From Achromobacter agilis (lineage in GTDB: Bacteria > Pseudomonadota > Gammaproteobacteria > Burkholderiales > Burkholderiaceae_B): a stretch of DNA of 64,000 nucleotides. Within the stretch, counting starts at the first letter, position 1. Each line of letters starts with the position of its first letter. The notes under the pieces were generated by a model, which searched no databases, was not told the origin of the DNA, and saw only the letters and a program-made list of their open reading frames with translations. A program made the position numbers and the translations under genes. Positions 36,471 through 46,273 of the stretch are shown one piece after another. The DNA is taken from contig NZ_UFQB01000032.1 in the NCBI RefSeq assembly GCF_900496965.1, positions 1 to 64,000 of the forward strand, given 5' to 3'.

Positions 36471-37382
36471 CTATCTTGCAATCCAATTCCGCAACGGATG
36501 CTCAGCCAATCCAGTACAAGCCTGCACTAACCGAAACCGTGGATGCGTTCGGCTGATTTTTTTATCAGCGCCGCGCATTATAGCGGTAATTTCTGTTTTC
36601 GCCAAAACGGCTTCGGAAAGCTCGGAAAACTCGGCGTACAAACACGCACCAGATCCCGACATGCGAACTGCGATGCCCTGAGGCTTCAGCTGTTCAGCAA
36701 GCCACCGCGATGCCCCAAGCACTTCTGGGTAAAGGCGGTAGACCACCGGCTCCAAGTCATTCCTGCCGAAGCAGAAAGTTGGCGAAGCAAGAAAGTCCGC
36801 TATTGTGATGTAAGAAGAATCCCTTGTCAAATCGGGTGCCGAAAATATTTCGGCAGTCGGCACGCTGGCGTCCGGCTGCGCCACCAGGTAGGCGCGTTCC
36901 GGCAGCGTGACGGCGGCCAGCTCTTCGCCCACACCCTGCGCAAACGCCGATTGGCCGAACACGAAAACGGGCACGTCGGCGCCCAGCGGCAAGGCCAGCG
37001 CCATCAGTTCGCGCCGGGACAACCCCGTTCCCCACAGCCGGTTCAGCGCGATCAGCGCCGTGGCGGCGTCGCTGGACCCGCCCCCCAGGCCGCCGCCCTG
37101 CGGGATACGCTTTTCCAGCCCGATCTGCGCGCCCTGCTTCGTGCCCGTGGCCCGCTGCAAGGCGTGCGCGGCGCGCAGCGTCAGATCCTGCTCCGGCGGC
37201 ACGCCCGGCAGCGCCGTGGCGCGGCTGATGACGCCGTCGGCCCGCGCATCGAAATGCAGCGTGTCGCACAGGTCGATGAACCGGAAAGCGGTTTGCAGCA
37301 GGTGATAGCCATCGGGGCGCCGGCCCACGACATGCAGGAACAGGTTCAGCTTGGCGGGCGCGGGTACGTCGTAGAGCGTCAC
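36471..37382 (-). CDS. ispE: 4-diphosphocytidyl-2-C-methyl-D-erythritol kinase
   Basis: A 303-residue GHMP kinase of the MEP isoprenoid pathway. PAPAKLNLFLHVVGRRPDGYH is the N-terminal signature; the ATP loop is PQGGGLGGGSSDAATA; GADVPVFVFG and VRMSGSGACLY complete the fold. The start is GTG at 37382, 7 bp after the lolB stop; an ATG upstream lies within lolB in another frame and would add 88 unrelated residues. Confidence 0.96.
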   Translation of the reverse strand: MTLYDVPAPAKLNLFLHVVGRRPDGYHLLQTAFRFIDLCDTLHFDARADGVISRATALPGVPPEQDLTLRAAHALQRATGTKQGAQIGLEKRIPQGGGLGGGSSDAATALIALNRLWGTGLSRRELMALALPLGADVPVFVFGQSAFAQGVGEELAAVTLPERAYLVAQPDASVPTAEIFSAPDLTRDSSYITIADFLASPTFCFGRNDLEPVVYRLYPEVLGASRWLAEQLKPQGIAVRMSGSGACLYAEFSELSEAVLAKTEITAIMRGADKKISRTHPRFRLVQACTGLAEHPLRNWIAR

Positions 37383-37389
37383 GGCGAAA

Positions 37390-37989
37390 CTAGGGTTGGT
37401 TGACGACCAGCCGCAGCAGGATGCGGCGGCCCGGCTCCTGGCGCTCCAGGACCAGCAGCTGCGGCCCCAGCGCGTCGTAGCGCGACAGGCGCGCGCGCCA
37501 GCCGCCTTGCTCGAACGCCACCGGGCGGCCCAGGTCATCGCTGGTGACCTCGGTGGCTTCCGGCTGCGGAGCCAGCTTGCCGCGCAGCCAATCGCGCAGG
37601 CCCGACACGGGCACGCTGCTGCCCAGCGCCTCTCCGGCCAGGGCATCGGGGTTGTCGGCGACGAGGCGCGTGCCGTCGGCCTTGGTGAGGCTGGCGGCGC
37701 CCGGCCGCCCTTCCACGCGGGCTTCGGTCGAACCGAGCGGATTGGTCAGGTCGAGCACATAGCGGCGGCCGTCATCCGACCAGGAGAAACCGCCCTGCAC
37801 CGCATTCTGCTTGCCGCTTTCTTCATTGACGGTGAGCGCAAAGCGGCCGATGCGTGAAAACGCGTCGGCGCTGGCGCCTTCGATCGGCTTGGGGGTGGTG
37901 CAGGCGGCCAGCACGGCTGCCAGCATCGCCATCAGCGCCCAGCGCAGCAACATCGCAGCATCGCGCAGGCGCGGGATTGCCGCGGTCAC
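37390..37989 (-). CDS. lolB: Outer membrane lipoprotein LolB
   Basis: 199 residues. The lipobox LAACTTP predicts acylation at Cys about 30. It then has the LolB pattern FSRIGRFALTVNEESGKQNAVQGGFSW and LDLTNPLGSTEARVEG. It inserts lipoproteins into the outer membrane's inner leaflet. The GTG at 37989 overlaps the preceding stop (GTGA); an ATG 12 codons in (37953) would also give a good signal peptide. Confidence 0.95.
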   Translation of the reverse strand: MTAAIPRLRDAAMLLRWALMAMLAAVLAACTTPKPIEGASADAFSRIGRFALTVNEESGKQNAVQGGFSWSDDGRRYVLDLTNPLGSTEARVEGRPGAASLTKADGTRLVADNPDALAGEALGSSVPVSGLRDWLRGKLAPQPEATEVTSDDLGRPVAFEQGGWRARLSRYDALGPQLLVLERQEPGRRILLRLVVNQP

Positions 37990-39788
37990 AGACGGACCCC
38001 CAGGCGCTTGATCACGTCCTGGACGGTCTTGTTCTTTGGATCCTTCTGCAGCGCGGCGCGCAGCAGGTCGACGGCCTGGTCTTGCTTGCCCTGGCTCCAG
38101 AGGACTTCCGCCAGGTGCGCGGCGATGTCGGCTTCCGGACGCACGCTGTAGGCGCGGCGCAGGTAATCCGCGGCGGCCGTGGAATCGCCCATCCGGTACT
38201 TCACCCAGCCCATGCTGTCCAGGATGAAGGGATCGTTGGGCGCCAGCTCCAGCGCCTGAGTGATCAGATCCAGAGCCTCGGGCAGGCGCTGGTTGTGATC
38301 GGCCAGGGTGTAGCCCAGCGCGTTGTAAGCGTGCGCGTGATCCGGATCCAGCGCGATGACCTGGCGCAACATGCGCTCCAGGTCAGCCAGGCGGTTCTCA
38401 CGCTCATAGAGCATGGCCAGCTCGTACTTGATCTCGACCGTGTCGGGCATGGCCTGGTCGGCAGCCTCGAGCACCGAAACCGCCTGCGGCACGCGGTCCG
38501 CGTCGCGCAGGATCTGGGCCTTGGTCAGCACGCCCAACGTGCGTTCCTCGTCGTCCTGGGGGCCGGCGGCATCGATCATGGACAGCGCGCTGTCGATCTT
38601 GCCGCTCTTGGCGCGCAGCGCGGCCTGCCGCATGCGCACGGAATAGCGCAAGGTCGGGTCGTCGATGCGGCCCAGTTCGGCGATGGCATCGTCGTAGTGG
38701 CCCTGGTCTTCGGCGATCCGGGCCAGCAGCACGTGGGCGTCGGCGGCCGCGGCGCCGGCGTCGGTGGCGCCGGGCACGGTCGCACGCTGGCGCTGGTTCT
38801 GCACATCCAGGTATTGCTGCAGCAGCGTCTTGGCCTGCGGCAGCTGTCCGGCCTTGTAGGCCAACTGGGCCTGCATGAACAGCAGGTCGAAATCTTCCGG
38901 CGAGCGGCGCGACATGGCCTGCAATTCGGCCAGGGCGCCGTTGTAATCGCCGCTATCGGCCAACTGGCCGGCCAGCATCAGGCGCACCTTGCGCGCATTG
39001 GGATTGCGGTTGATATAGGCGCGGGCCTCGGCCTGCGCGCGCTGCGGATCCACCTTGGAGCCGTATTCCAGCACGCGCTGGGCGGCCGCCTCGGATTTGG
39101 GATCGGCGGCCAGGGCCGCGCGGGACTCCTGGGCGGCCCGCTCGTAGTCGCCCGCGGCGGAGGCCACGTCCGCCAGCGCCAGGTGCGCGGCGGGCAGCTT
39201 GCGCACGTTGTCGCTCAGGGATTCGTCCAGGATGCGCAGGGCCAGGCGGCGGTCGTTGAGCCGGCTCAGCACGGCCAGCGCCTGGCCGATGGCGGCGGGT
39301 TTGTCGCGGGAGGCGTCGATGCGGTTGCGCAGCGCCTGCGCCAGGCCCTTGGTCTGGCCATTGGCCGCGGCCAGCGCCAGTTCGGTGGAACTAGCCTCGA
39401 TGTCGTTGGGGGACAGACGCGCCCAGACACGGGCTGCCTCCAGCGCGCCGGGCAGGTTGCCGCCGGCGAGCTGGAATTCCAGGGCGCGGCGGGCCAGCCG
39501 GGGATCGCTGGTGTCCCGGGCCAGGCCGAGCATGGTGGTCGCTGCGGAACCGTACATACCGCGCTGCGCGGCGATCTCGGATGCCAGCACACGATAAAAG
39601 ATGTCGGCGGTCAGCGACACATAGGGTAACTGGCCCGGGCGCAGACGGATCACCTCGGTTTCAGGCTGGCGGCTCTGGGGCGCCATGCGGGGCCCGGTCG
39701 CATCGCGGGTCCGGCTGTCGGCGGCCTGCGCCGGCGGGGTCAGTATTGCTGCCAGCGCAAGCGCAAGCGCGGCAATCCCGATGTTCAT
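37986..39788 (-). CDS. Tetratricopeptide-repeat protein upstream of lolB
   Basis: 600 residues with a signal peptide ending at PPAQAADS. At least eight TPR-like helical pairs follow, for example ALEFQLAGGNLPGALEAARV, HAYNALGYTLADHNQRLPEA and PFILDSMGWVKYRMGDSTAA. It is a periplasmic or outer-membrane scaffold protein of the conserved betaproteobacterial mutM/TPR/lolB arrangement. Its exact job is unknown. The start at 39788 was chosen for the signal peptide. The 3' end overlaps lolB by 4 bp. It is divergent from mutM across 82 bp. Confidence 0.9.
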   Translation of the reverse strand: MNIGIAALALALAAILTPPAQAADSRTRDATGPRMAPQSRQPETEVIRLRPGQLPYVSLTADIFYRVLASEIAAQRGMYGSAATTMLGLARDTSDPRLARRALEFQLAGGNLPGALEAARVWARLSPNDIEASSTELALAAANGQTKGLAQALRNRIDASRDKPAAIGQALAVLSRLNDRRLALRILDESLSDNVRKLPAAHLALADVASAAGDYERAAQESRAALAADPKSEAAAQRVLEYGSKVDPQRAQAEARAYINRNPNARKVRLMLAGQLADSGDYNGALAELQAMSRRSPEDFDLLFMQAQLAYKAGQLPQAKTLLQQYLDVQNQRQRATVPGATDAGAAAADAHVLLARIAEDQGHYDDAIAELGRIDDPTLRYSVRMRQAALRAKSGKIDSALSMIDAAGPQDDEERTLGVLTKAQILRDADRVPQAVSVLEAADQAMPDTVEIKYELAMLYERENRLADLERMLRQVIALDPDHAHAYNALGYTLADHNQRLPEALDLITQALELAPNDPFILDSMGWVKYRMGDSTAAADYLRRAYSVRPEADIAAHLAEVLWSQGKQDQAVDLLRAALQKDPKNKTVQDVIKRLGVRL

Positions 39789-39870
39789 TGGTTTGAAAGA
39801 CGACTTCACGCGGCCCGTCCGGTTGATGGCACAATCTTCGTACACGCAATTGATGATCTTACACTGGCTC

Positions 39871-40698
39871 ATGCCGGAACTGCCTGAAGTCGAAACCACG
39901 CGTCGGGGAATAGACGCCGTCATCACCGGCCGGACGCTGACGCGGCTGGTCGTCCACGAATCCCGCATGCGCTGGCCCATCCCGCCGGATCTGCCTGCCC
40001 TGGTCGGCGGCCGCGCCGTGCTGGAGTGCGCGCGCCGCGGCAAGTACCTGCTGCTGCGCTTCGAGCACGGCACCCAGATCGTGCACTTGGGCATGTCGGG
40101 GTCCCTGCGCAGCGTCGCCCCGGGCGAATTCCTGCGCAAGCACGACCACGTCGAATGGATCTTCGATCAGGCGGTGCTGCGCCTGCACGACCCGCGGCGC
40201 TTTGGCGCGGTGCTGTGGCACCCCGAGTCCGACGGCCCCATCGAGGCCCATCCCCTGCTGGCCAAGCTGGGCATCGAGCCCTTCGACCCGCGCTTCGACG
40301 GGGCGTGGCTGCACCGCCATTTCAAGAACCATGGCGCCGCCGTTAAGCAGGTGCTGCTGGCGGGCATGGCGGTAGTGGGCGTGGGCAATATCTATGCATC
40401 GGAAAGCCTGTTCCGGGCCCGCATCAACCCCAAGACCCCAGCCAACAAGCTTTCGCCGGCCCGCTGCGACCGGCTGGCGGACATGGTGCGCGCCACCCTG
40501 GCCGACGCTCTCACCTCGGGCGGCAGCACCCTGCGCGACTATGTCGGCGCCACGGGCGAGCCGGGGGCCTACTTCGAGATCCACGCGGCGGTCTATGAAC
40601 GGGAAGGTCAGCCGTGCCGCGCCTGCGCCACCCCGATCCGGCGCTTCGTGCAGGGCCAGCGCGCAACCTACTACTGCCCGAAATGCCAAAGGAATTAA
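39871..40698 (+). CDS. mutM: Formamidopyrimidine-DNA glycosylase (Fpg)
   Basis: 275 residues. It removes 8-oxoguanine and formamidopyrimidines from DNA. The start is fixed by MPELPEVE because Pro2 and Glu3 are catalytic. GKYLLLRF supplies the conserved Lys, VVGVGNIYASESLF is the H2TH region, and a zinc finger CRACATPI...CPKC ends the protein. Confidence 0.97.
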   Translation: MPELPEVETTRRGIDAVITGRTLTRLVVHESRMRWPIPPDLPALVGGRAVLECARRGKYLLLRFEHGTQIVHLGMSGSLRSVAPGEFLRKHDHVEWIFDQAVLRLHDPRRFGAVLWHPESDGPIEAHPLLAKLGIEPFDPRFDGAWLHRHFKNHGAAVKQVLLAGMAVVGVGNIYASESLFRARINPKTPANKLSPARCDRLADMVRATLADALTSGGSTLRDYVGATGEPGAYFEIHAAVYEREGQPCRACATPIRRFVQGQRATYYCPKCQRN

Positions 40699-40766
40699 GC
40701 CTTCGCCCACCCGGAATCCACGGGAAATCCCTGTAAAAACAAGGACATTTGTTTATAGCAAACGTA

Positions 40767-40795
40767 TTGCACAAACACTAACGCCGCGCTATATT
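40767..40795 (+). promoter_or_regulatory. Probable promoter of the MBL-fold/FAD monooxygenase operon
   Basis: TTGCAC (40767-40772), 17 bp, TATATT (40790-40795). Transcription would start near 40802, about 35 bp before the start codon, in an AT-rich gap. Confidence 0.5.
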
Positions 40796-40836
40796 TCTTC
40801 CACACCCCTATTCCTATAAAAGTGGAAGGAGCCTCC

Positions 40837-41790
40837 ATGAGCAAGCAATTCGCCTCGCACGCCGACCTGGACGACAAGGTCGTCTCGTTCGAAAAACTGT
40901 CCGACAACGCCTATGCCTACACGGCCGAAGGCGACCCCAACACGGGCGTGATCATCGGCGACGAGGCTGTCATGGTGATTGACACCCAGGCCACTCCCGT
41001 CATGGCGCAAGACGTGATCCGCCGCATCCGCGAAGTCACCGACAAGCCCATCAAGTACATCCTGCTGTCGCATTACCACGCGGTGCGCGTGTTCGGCGCG
41101 TCCGCCTACGACGCGCAGGAAATCCTGGCCAGCCGCGACACCTATGACCTGATCGCCGAGCGCGGCGAGCAGGACAAGGCCAGCGAAATCGGCCGCTTCC
41201 CCCGCCTGTTCCGCAACGCCGAATCGATTCCGCCCGGCCTGGTCTGGCCGACGATGACGTTCAAGGGCGAAATGACCGTCAACCTGGGCAACCTGGAAGT
41301 CAAGCTGCTGCAAGTGGGCCGCGGCCACACCAAGGGCGACACCATCGCCTGGCTGCCCGAGCAGAAGATCCTGTTCGCCGGCGACCTGGTCGAATACCAG
41401 TCCACCCCCTACTGCGGCGACGCCTACTTCCGCGACTGGCCCACGACGCTGGACGCGCTGTCGGGCTTCGAAGCCGAAAAAATGGTCCCCGGCCGCGGCC
41501 CGGCGCTCAAGAACGCCACCGAAGTCCGCCAGGGCCTGGCCGGCACTCGCGCCTTCCTGACCGACCTGTACGGCGCCGTGAACCGCGGCGTGGCCGAAGG
41601 CAAGGACCTGAAGACCATCTACCGCGAGGTCTACGACTTCATGAAGCCGCGCTACAGCGACTGGGTGATCTTCGACCACTGCATGCCGTTCGACGTGTCG
41701 CGCGCCTATGACGAGGCCACCGGCTACAACGACCCGCGCATCTGGACCGACAAGCGCGACCTGGAAATGTGGGCGCAGCTGGAAGGCTGA
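40837..41790 (+). CDS. Metallo-beta-lactamase-fold protein with incomplete metal motif
   Basis: 317 residues. The fold is clear: GVIIGDEAVMVIDTQ, LSHYHAVRVFGAS, VGRGHTKGDTIAW and KILFAGDLV. The HxHxDH motif reads H-Y-H-A-V-R, so the second-site Asp and His are replaced, while the third His (GHTKGD) and the Asp of AGD remain. A mononuclear or non-hydrolytic role is inferred. The start at 40837 follows GGAAGGAG; a GTG at 40822 would place that site inside the gene. It is first in an operon with the FAD monooxygenase and DUF2783 genes. Confidence 0.88.
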   Translation: MSKQFASHADLDDKVVSFEKLSDNAYAYTAEGDPNTGVIIGDEAVMVIDTQATPVMAQDVIRRIREVTDKPIKYILLSHYHAVRVFGASAYDAQEILASRDTYDLIAERGEQDKASEIGRFPRLFRNAESIPPGLVWPTMTFKGEMTVNLGNLEVKLLQVGRGHTKGDTIAWLPEQKILFAGDLVEYQSTPYCGDAYFRDWPTTLDALSGFEAEKMVPGRGPALKNATEVRQGLAGTRAFLTDLYGAVNRGVAEGKDLKTIYREVYDFMKPRYSDWVIFDHCMPFDVSRAYDEATGYNDPRIWTDKRDLEMWAQLEG

Positions 41791-41795
41791 CCCGA

Positions 41796-41818
41796 AGGGG
41801 CCGCGGCAAACGGCCCCT
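41796..41818 (+). terminator. GC-rich hairpin after the MBL-fold gene
   Basis: AGGGGCCG-CGGCAAA-CGGCCCCT, 8-bp stem, no T tract. It lies 5 bp after the stop and could stabilise the upstream mRNA or cause partial termination. Confidence 0.4.
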
Positions 41819-41907
41819 CCCCGCCGAGCAGGAACCGGAATCGCGCGCCGCCAGGCAGCGCGCGGCGTCGGCGCATAAAAACAAAATGACCCACACAGGA
41901 GACAACC

Positions 41908-43587
41908 GTGGGAGACATCGATTTTCAGGCGATGGAGTTCGCCTATGAAAAGCACGCCGACCAGGCGGCCAGCCAGCTTGCGCGCCATCAGGTGGTGGTA
42001 GTGGGAGCCGGCCCGGTCGGCCTGACCACGGCGCTGGACCTGGCGCGCCAGGGCGTGCGCGTGGTGGTGCTGGACGACGACTTCCGGCTGTCGACCGGAT
42101 CCCGCGCCATCTGTTTCTCCAAGCGCACGCTGGAGATCTGGGACCGTCTGGGCGTGGGTCAACGCATGATCGACAAGGGCGTGTCGTGGAACGTGGGCAA
42201 GGTCTTCTTCCGCGAGCAGGAAGTGTGGCGCTTCGACCTCCTGCCTGAGCCCGGCCATCGCCGCCCGGCCTTCATCAACCTGCAGCAGTACTACGCCGAA
42301 GGCTATCTGTACGAACAGGCGCGCCAGGAACCCAATATCGATCTGCGCTGGAAGAACAAGGTCGCCGGCGTGGAGCAGCGCGATGACGGCGTGGTCCTGA
42401 ACGTGGAGACCCCCGACGGCGCATACACGCTGCACGCCGACTGGCTCATCGCCTGCGACGGCGCGCGTTCGCCGGTGCGCAAGCTGATCGGCCAGGAAAG
42501 CCATGGCCGCATCTTCCGCGACCGCTTCCTTATCGCCGACGTCAAGATGCAGGCGGACTTCCCCACCGAACGCTGGTTCTGGTTCGACCCGCCCTTCCAT
42601 CCCAACCAGTCCGTGCTGTTGCACCGGCAGCCCGACAACGTCTGGCGCATCGACTTCCAGCTGGGCTGGAATGCCGATCCCATCGAGGCCGTCAAACCGG
42701 AAAACGTGCTGCCCCGCATCCGGGCCCTGCTCGGCCCCGACGCGCGCTTCGAACTGGAATGGGTCAGCGTCTACACCTTCGCGTGCGAGCGCATGGACAA
42801 GTTCCGCCACGGCCGCATCGTGTTCGCCGGCGACTCCGCGCACCGCGTATCGCCGTTCGGCGCGCGCGGCGCCAACAGCGGCGTGCAGGACGCAGAGAAC
42901 CTGGCGTGGAAGCTGAAACTGGTGCTGGCCGGCCAGGCGCCCGACACGCTGATCGACAGCTACGGCGCCGAACGCGAATACGCCGCCGACGAGAACATCC
43001 TGAATTCCTCGCGCGCCACCGACTTCATCACGCCCAAGAGCGACATCAGCCGCAGCTTCCGCAACGCGGTGCTGAACCTGGCCAAGACCCACCCCTTCGC
43101 GCGCTCGCTGGTCAACAGCGGCCGTCTGTCGCTGCCCGCTACCTACGCGGCTTCGCCGCTGAACACGCCCGACGCGGACGCCTTCACGGGCCGCATGGTG
43201 CCCGGCGCCGTTGCGCTGGACGCGCCGGTGGAAACGCAGGGCACGCCGGATTGGTGGCTGTCGCAGCTGGATGGCGGCTTCGTGCTGGCGCTGTTCTGCG
43301 GGGACGCCCTGCCCGGCCGCGAGGCGCTGCTCGCCCTGCAGGCGCTGCGCCTGGCGCCCGTGCCGGTCAAGGCCGTCCTGGTGGCCAGCCCGCCATGCGA
43401 TCTGTCCGCGCTGCCCGGGGAACTGGCCGCGGTGACGGACCGCGAAGGCTGCCTGGGCAAGCGCTACGACGCGCAGACCGGCACCGCCTACCTGATCCGC
43501 CCCGACCAGCACATCGCCGCGCGCTGGCGAGCCTTCGACGCCGCCGCCATCGCGGCGGCGGTCAACCGCGCCACGGGCCGCGCCTGA
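41908..43587 (+). CDS. FAD-dependent aromatic monooxygenase (MhpA/PheA-like, group A)
   Basis: 559 residues. The FAD motif is VVVVGAGPVGLTTALDLARQG. The second site is the DG motif ACDGARSPVRKLIG, and the ribityl-binding motif is GRIVFAGDSAHRVSPFGARG. These define the phenol hydroxylase/MhpA group, which hydroxylates phenolic acids using NAD(P)H. The C-terminal 140 residues form a thioredoxin-like domain. The start is GTG at 41908 with AGGAGA upstream. The link with hmgA/fahA suggests it feeds homogentisate or a related ring compound; the substrate is unproven. Confidence 0.9.
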   Translation: MGDIDFQAMEFAYEKHADQAASQLARHQVVVVGAGPVGLTTALDLARQGVRVVVLDDDFRLSTGSRAICFSKRTLEIWDRLGVGQRMIDKGVSWNVGKVFFREQEVWRFDLLPEPGHRRPAFINLQQYYAEGYLYEQARQEPNIDLRWKNKVAGVEQRDDGVVLNVETPDGAYTLHADWLIACDGARSPVRKLIGQESHGRIFRDRFLIADVKMQADFPTERWFWFDPPFHPNQSVLLHRQPDNVWRIDFQLGWNADPIEAVKPENVLPRIRALLGPDARFELEWVSVYTFACERMDKFRHGRIVFAGDSAHRVSPFGARGANSGVQDAENLAWKLKLVLAGQAPDTLIDSYGAEREYAADENILNSSRATDFITPKSDISRSFRNAVLNLAKTHPFARSLVNSGRLSLPATYAASPLNTPDADAFTGRMVPGAVALDAPVETQGTPDWWLSQLDGGFVLALFCGDALPGREALLALQALRLAPVPVKAVLVASPPCDLSALPGELAAVTDREGCLGKRYDAQTGTAYLIRPDQHIAARWRAFDAAAIAAAVNRATGRA

Positions 43588-43605
43588 ACCCCGAGGTCCT
43601 CCATC

Positions 43606-43806
43606 ATGCTGATTACCGAAACCAACCTGATCTCGCCGGACGACTTCTACGAAGCGCTGATCGACACGCACCGCGACCTGAGCAACGAACAGAGCCAGGA
43701 GCTCAATGCGGCGCTGATCCTGCTGCTAGCCAACCACCTGGGCGACATGGACGTGCTGCGCGAAGCCTTGCGCCAGGCGCGCGCGTCGGTCGTGCCGCCC
43801 GCCTGA
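43606..43806 (+). CDS. DUF2783 domain-containing small protein
   Basis: 66 residues, largely helical: LISPDDFYEALIDTHRDLS, then NAALILLLANHLGD. It matches the DUF2783 family that accompanies FAD monooxygenases of this type. It lies 18 bp after the monooxygenase with a GAGG upstream, so it is in the same operon. Its function is unknown; an accessory or stability role is a guess. Confidence 0.85.
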   Translation: MLITETNLISPDDFYEALIDTHRDLSNEQSQELNAALILLLANHLGDMDVLREALRQARASVVPPA

Positions 43807-43846
43807 CGGCGGGTGCGCGCCGAGCCGGGGCCCGCCCCGGTACGGC

Positions 43847-44755
43847 TCACGCCCCGACCGCGAACGCGTTCACGATCAGCGCGCGCAACCATTGGTTGCC
43901 GCTATCGCGGTCCACCCTGCGCTGCCAGTACAGATTGGTCTGCAGCGCGGGGACCTTCACCGGCGGCGTCATAAAGCGCAAGCCGAACGGCGGCGCGGCG
44001 CTGGCGGCGAGTTTCTCGGGCACCGTGGCCAGCAGGTCGGTGGCGCTCACGATATACGGCACCGCCGAAAAATGCGGCACGCTGAAGTGCTCGGCCAGGT
44101 CCACGCCCGCGCGTTCCATGGATTGGTTCACCTGCCCGTAGGGCGCGGCCCGCGAAACGATCAGGTGGCGCTCGGCCCGGAACGCCTTGATGCCCATGCC
44201 GGCGTGCGCTGTCGGGTGCGCCTGCCGGAACAGGGTGGCATACCCCTGGCGAAACAGCATGCGCGCGAGCGTGCCCGCCCCCATCTCATCGAAGGCGCCG
44301 ATCGCCAGATCGACCCGCCCCGCCTCCATTTCCCGGGGCAGGTCCGGCCCCTGGATGCGCACTGAATCGATACGCACCTGCGGCGCGACCTGCACGCACA
44401 CTTCCATCAGCCGGGGCATGAAATGGATCTCGCCCACGTCCGTCATCGCCACCCGGAACCGGCGGGTGCTGGTCGTGGCGTCGAAGACGTCCTGGTCCTT
44501 CAGCGCCTGCGACAGCACGGTCAGCGCCTCGCTGACGGGGCCTGCCAGGCGCTGCGCGCGCGGCGTGGGCAGCATGCCCTGCCCGGTGCGCACGAACAGA
44601 TCGTCGCCGAAGGCCTCCCGCAGGCGGCGCAGCGCATTGCTGACGGCCGGCTGCGACAGGTCCATCCGGCGCGCCACCGCCGACAGGTTGCGGTCTTCAA
44701 GCAAATGCTGGAACAGCAGCAACAAGTTCAGATCGACGTCGCGCAGCTCGGCCAT
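43847..44755 (-). CDS. LysR-family transcriptional regulator (NahR/NodD-like)
   Basis: 302 residues. [20 protein letters not shown], then [25 protein letters not shown], the pattern of the NodD/NahR branch that responds to aromatic inducers. The second Met (44755) was chosen over 44767 because it fits the family N-terminus. It is convergent with the DUF2783 gene and divergent from hmgA, so a role in homogentisate control is likely. Confidence 0.92.
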   Translation of the reverse strand: MAELRDVDLNLLLLFQHLLEDRNLSAVARRMDLSQPAVSNALRRLREAFGDDLFVRTGQGMLPTPRAQRLAGPVSEALTVLSQALKDQDVFDATTSTRRFRVAMTDVGEIHFMPRLMEVCVQVAPQVRIDSVRIQGPDLPREMEAGRVDLAIGAFDEMGAGTLARMLFRQGYATLFRQAHPTAHAGMGIKAFRAERHLIVSRAAPYGQVNQSMERAGVDLAEHFSVPHFSAVPYIVSATDLLATVPEKLAASAAPPFGLRFMTPPVKVPALQTNLYWQRRVDRDSGNQWLRALIVNAFAVGA

Positions 44756-44781
44756 GGGCCTCTCCATTATTCACAAATTTT

Positions 44782-44792
44782 ATAGTCTCTAT
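44782..44792. promoter_or_regulatory. Candidate LysR site in the hmgA-lysR gap
   Basis: ATAG-TCT-CTAT palindrome in the AT-rich half of the 166-bp divergent region. Its spacing is compatible with a LysR-type T-N11-A box. Confidence 0.35.
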
Positions 44793-44921
44793 TTTTGCAT
44801 TCCCGTAGCCGCAAGGGAGAATTTTTCCGACAATGGCATATCGCCCTGCGGACCCGCTCCGGACGGGCCATCTGAACCAGGCCGCGCGGCCAAGCACCGC
44901 GCCGCCGCCCAGGAGGATTCC

Positions 44922-46220
44922 ATGGAACTGCAATACCAAACCGGTTTCGGTAACGATTGCGCCACCGAGGCCCTGCCCGGCGCACTGCCGGTGGGCCGCA
45001 ATTCGCCGCAGCAGTGCCCCTATGGCCTGTATGCCGAGCAACTCTCGGGCACGGCCTTCACGGCGCCCCGCAACGAAAACCGCCGCTCCTGGCTCTACCG
45101 CATCCGTCCCGGCGCCCAGCACAAGCCCTTCGAGCCCTTTGAAGGCGCCTCGGGCTGGCTCAGCACGTTCGGCCACGGCCCCGTCACGCCCAACCAGCTG
45201 CGCTGGAGCCCGATGCCGATTCCGGCCGCTCCCACCGATTTCCTGGAAGGGGTGAAAACCTGGGGCGGCAACGGCGGCCCCGACGAACAGGGCGGCGTGG
45301 GCATCCATCTGTACGCGGCCAACCGCTCGATGCAGGGCCGCTACTTCTACAACGCCGACGGCGAACTGCTGCTGGTGCCGCAGCAAGGCCGCCTGCGCCT
45401 GGCCACGGAGCTCGGCCTGATCGACCTGGAGCCCCTCGAAATCGCCGTCATCCCCCGTGGGGTGCGTTTCCGCGTGGAGTTGCTGGACGATACCGCCCGC
45501 GGCTACATGCTGGAGAACTTCGGCGCCGCGCTGCGCCTGCCCGAGCTGGGCCCCATCGGCTCGAACTGCCTGGCCAACGCGCGCGACTTCAAAACGCCCG
45601 CAGCCTGGTACGAAGACCAGGATGGCGACTTCGAACTGATCGCGAAATTCACGGGCGGCTTCTGGCGCGCCTCCATCGACCACTCCCCGCTGAACGTCGT
45701 CGCCTGGCACGGCACGCACGCGCCGTACAAGTACGACCTGCGCAATTTCAACACCATCGGCTCGATCAGCTACGACCATCCGGACCCCTCGATCTTCACC
45801 GTGCTGACCGCGCCGTCGGACACCCCGGGAACGGCCAACATGGACTTCGCGATCTTCCCGCCGCGCATCCTGGCCATGGAAAACACCTTCCGTCCGCCCT
45901 GGTTCCACCGCAACGTCGCCAGCGAGTTCATGGGCCTGATCCAGGGCGTCTACGACGCCAAGGCCGACGGCTTCGCCCCCGGCGGCGCCAGCCTGCACAA
46001 CTGCATGAGCGGCCACGGCCCCGACGCGGAAACCTTCGAAAAGGCCTCCCACGCCGACACCGGCACGGCCCATTACATCCGCGACACGATGGCCTTCATG
46101 TTCGAGACCCGCCGCGTCATCCGCCCCACGGAACAGGCGCTGGCCTCGGTAGAATTGCAGGGCGACTATTACCGGTGCTGGCAGGGCCTCGCCAAGCATT
46201 TCGATCCCAAGAAGGCGTGA
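44922..46220 (+). CDS. hmgA: Homogentisate 1,2-dioxygenase
   Basis: 432 residues. It cleaves homogentisate to maleylacetoacetate. The iron ligands known from the human enzyme are present in context: His and Glu in [13 protein letters not shown] and His in [14 protein letters not shown]. The N-terminus [19 protein letters not shown] is family-specific. The ATG at 44922 has AGGAGG 9 bp upstream. It is followed by fahA, but no maleylacetoacetate isomerase is adjacent. Confidence 0.98.
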   Translation: MELQYQTGFGNDCATEALPGALPVGRNSPQQCPYGLYAEQLSGTAFTAPRNENRRSWLYRIRPGAQHKPFEPFEGASGWLSTFGHGPVTPNQLRWSPMPIPAAPTDFLEGVKTWGGNGGPDEQGGVGIHLYAANRSMQGRYFYNADGELLLVPQQGRLRLATELGLIDLEPLEIAVIPRGVRFRVELLDDTARGYMLENFGAALRLPELGPIGSNCLANARDFKTPAAWYEDQDGDFELIAKFTGGFWRASIDHSPLNVVAWHGTHAPYKYDLRNFNTIGSISYDHPDPSIFTVLTAPSDTPGTANMDFAIFPPRILAMENTFRPPWFHRNVASEFMGLIQGVYDAKADGFAPGGASLHNCMSGHGPDAETFEKASHADTGTAHYIRDTMAFMFETRRVIRPTEQALASVELQGDYYRCWQGLAKHFDPKKA

Positions 46221-46247
46221 CGGGAAAGCCCCGGCTTGCCACGCCCG

Positions 46248-46273
46248 CGGCGATGAGCGCAAGCTCATCGCCG
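46248..46273 (+). terminator. Stable GCAA-tetraloop hairpin between hmgA and fahA
   Basis: An 11-bp perfect stem CGGCGATGAGC / GCTCATCGCCG closed by GCAA, 28 bp after the hmgA stop. A six-T run comes only 13 bp later, so it may be an mRNA stabiliser or partial terminator rather than a full one. Confidence 0.55.

Noticed and set aside
40789-43671. 960-codon minus-strand frame
   Set aside because: Antisense to the MBL-fold and FAD monooxygenase genes, whose motifs are intact.
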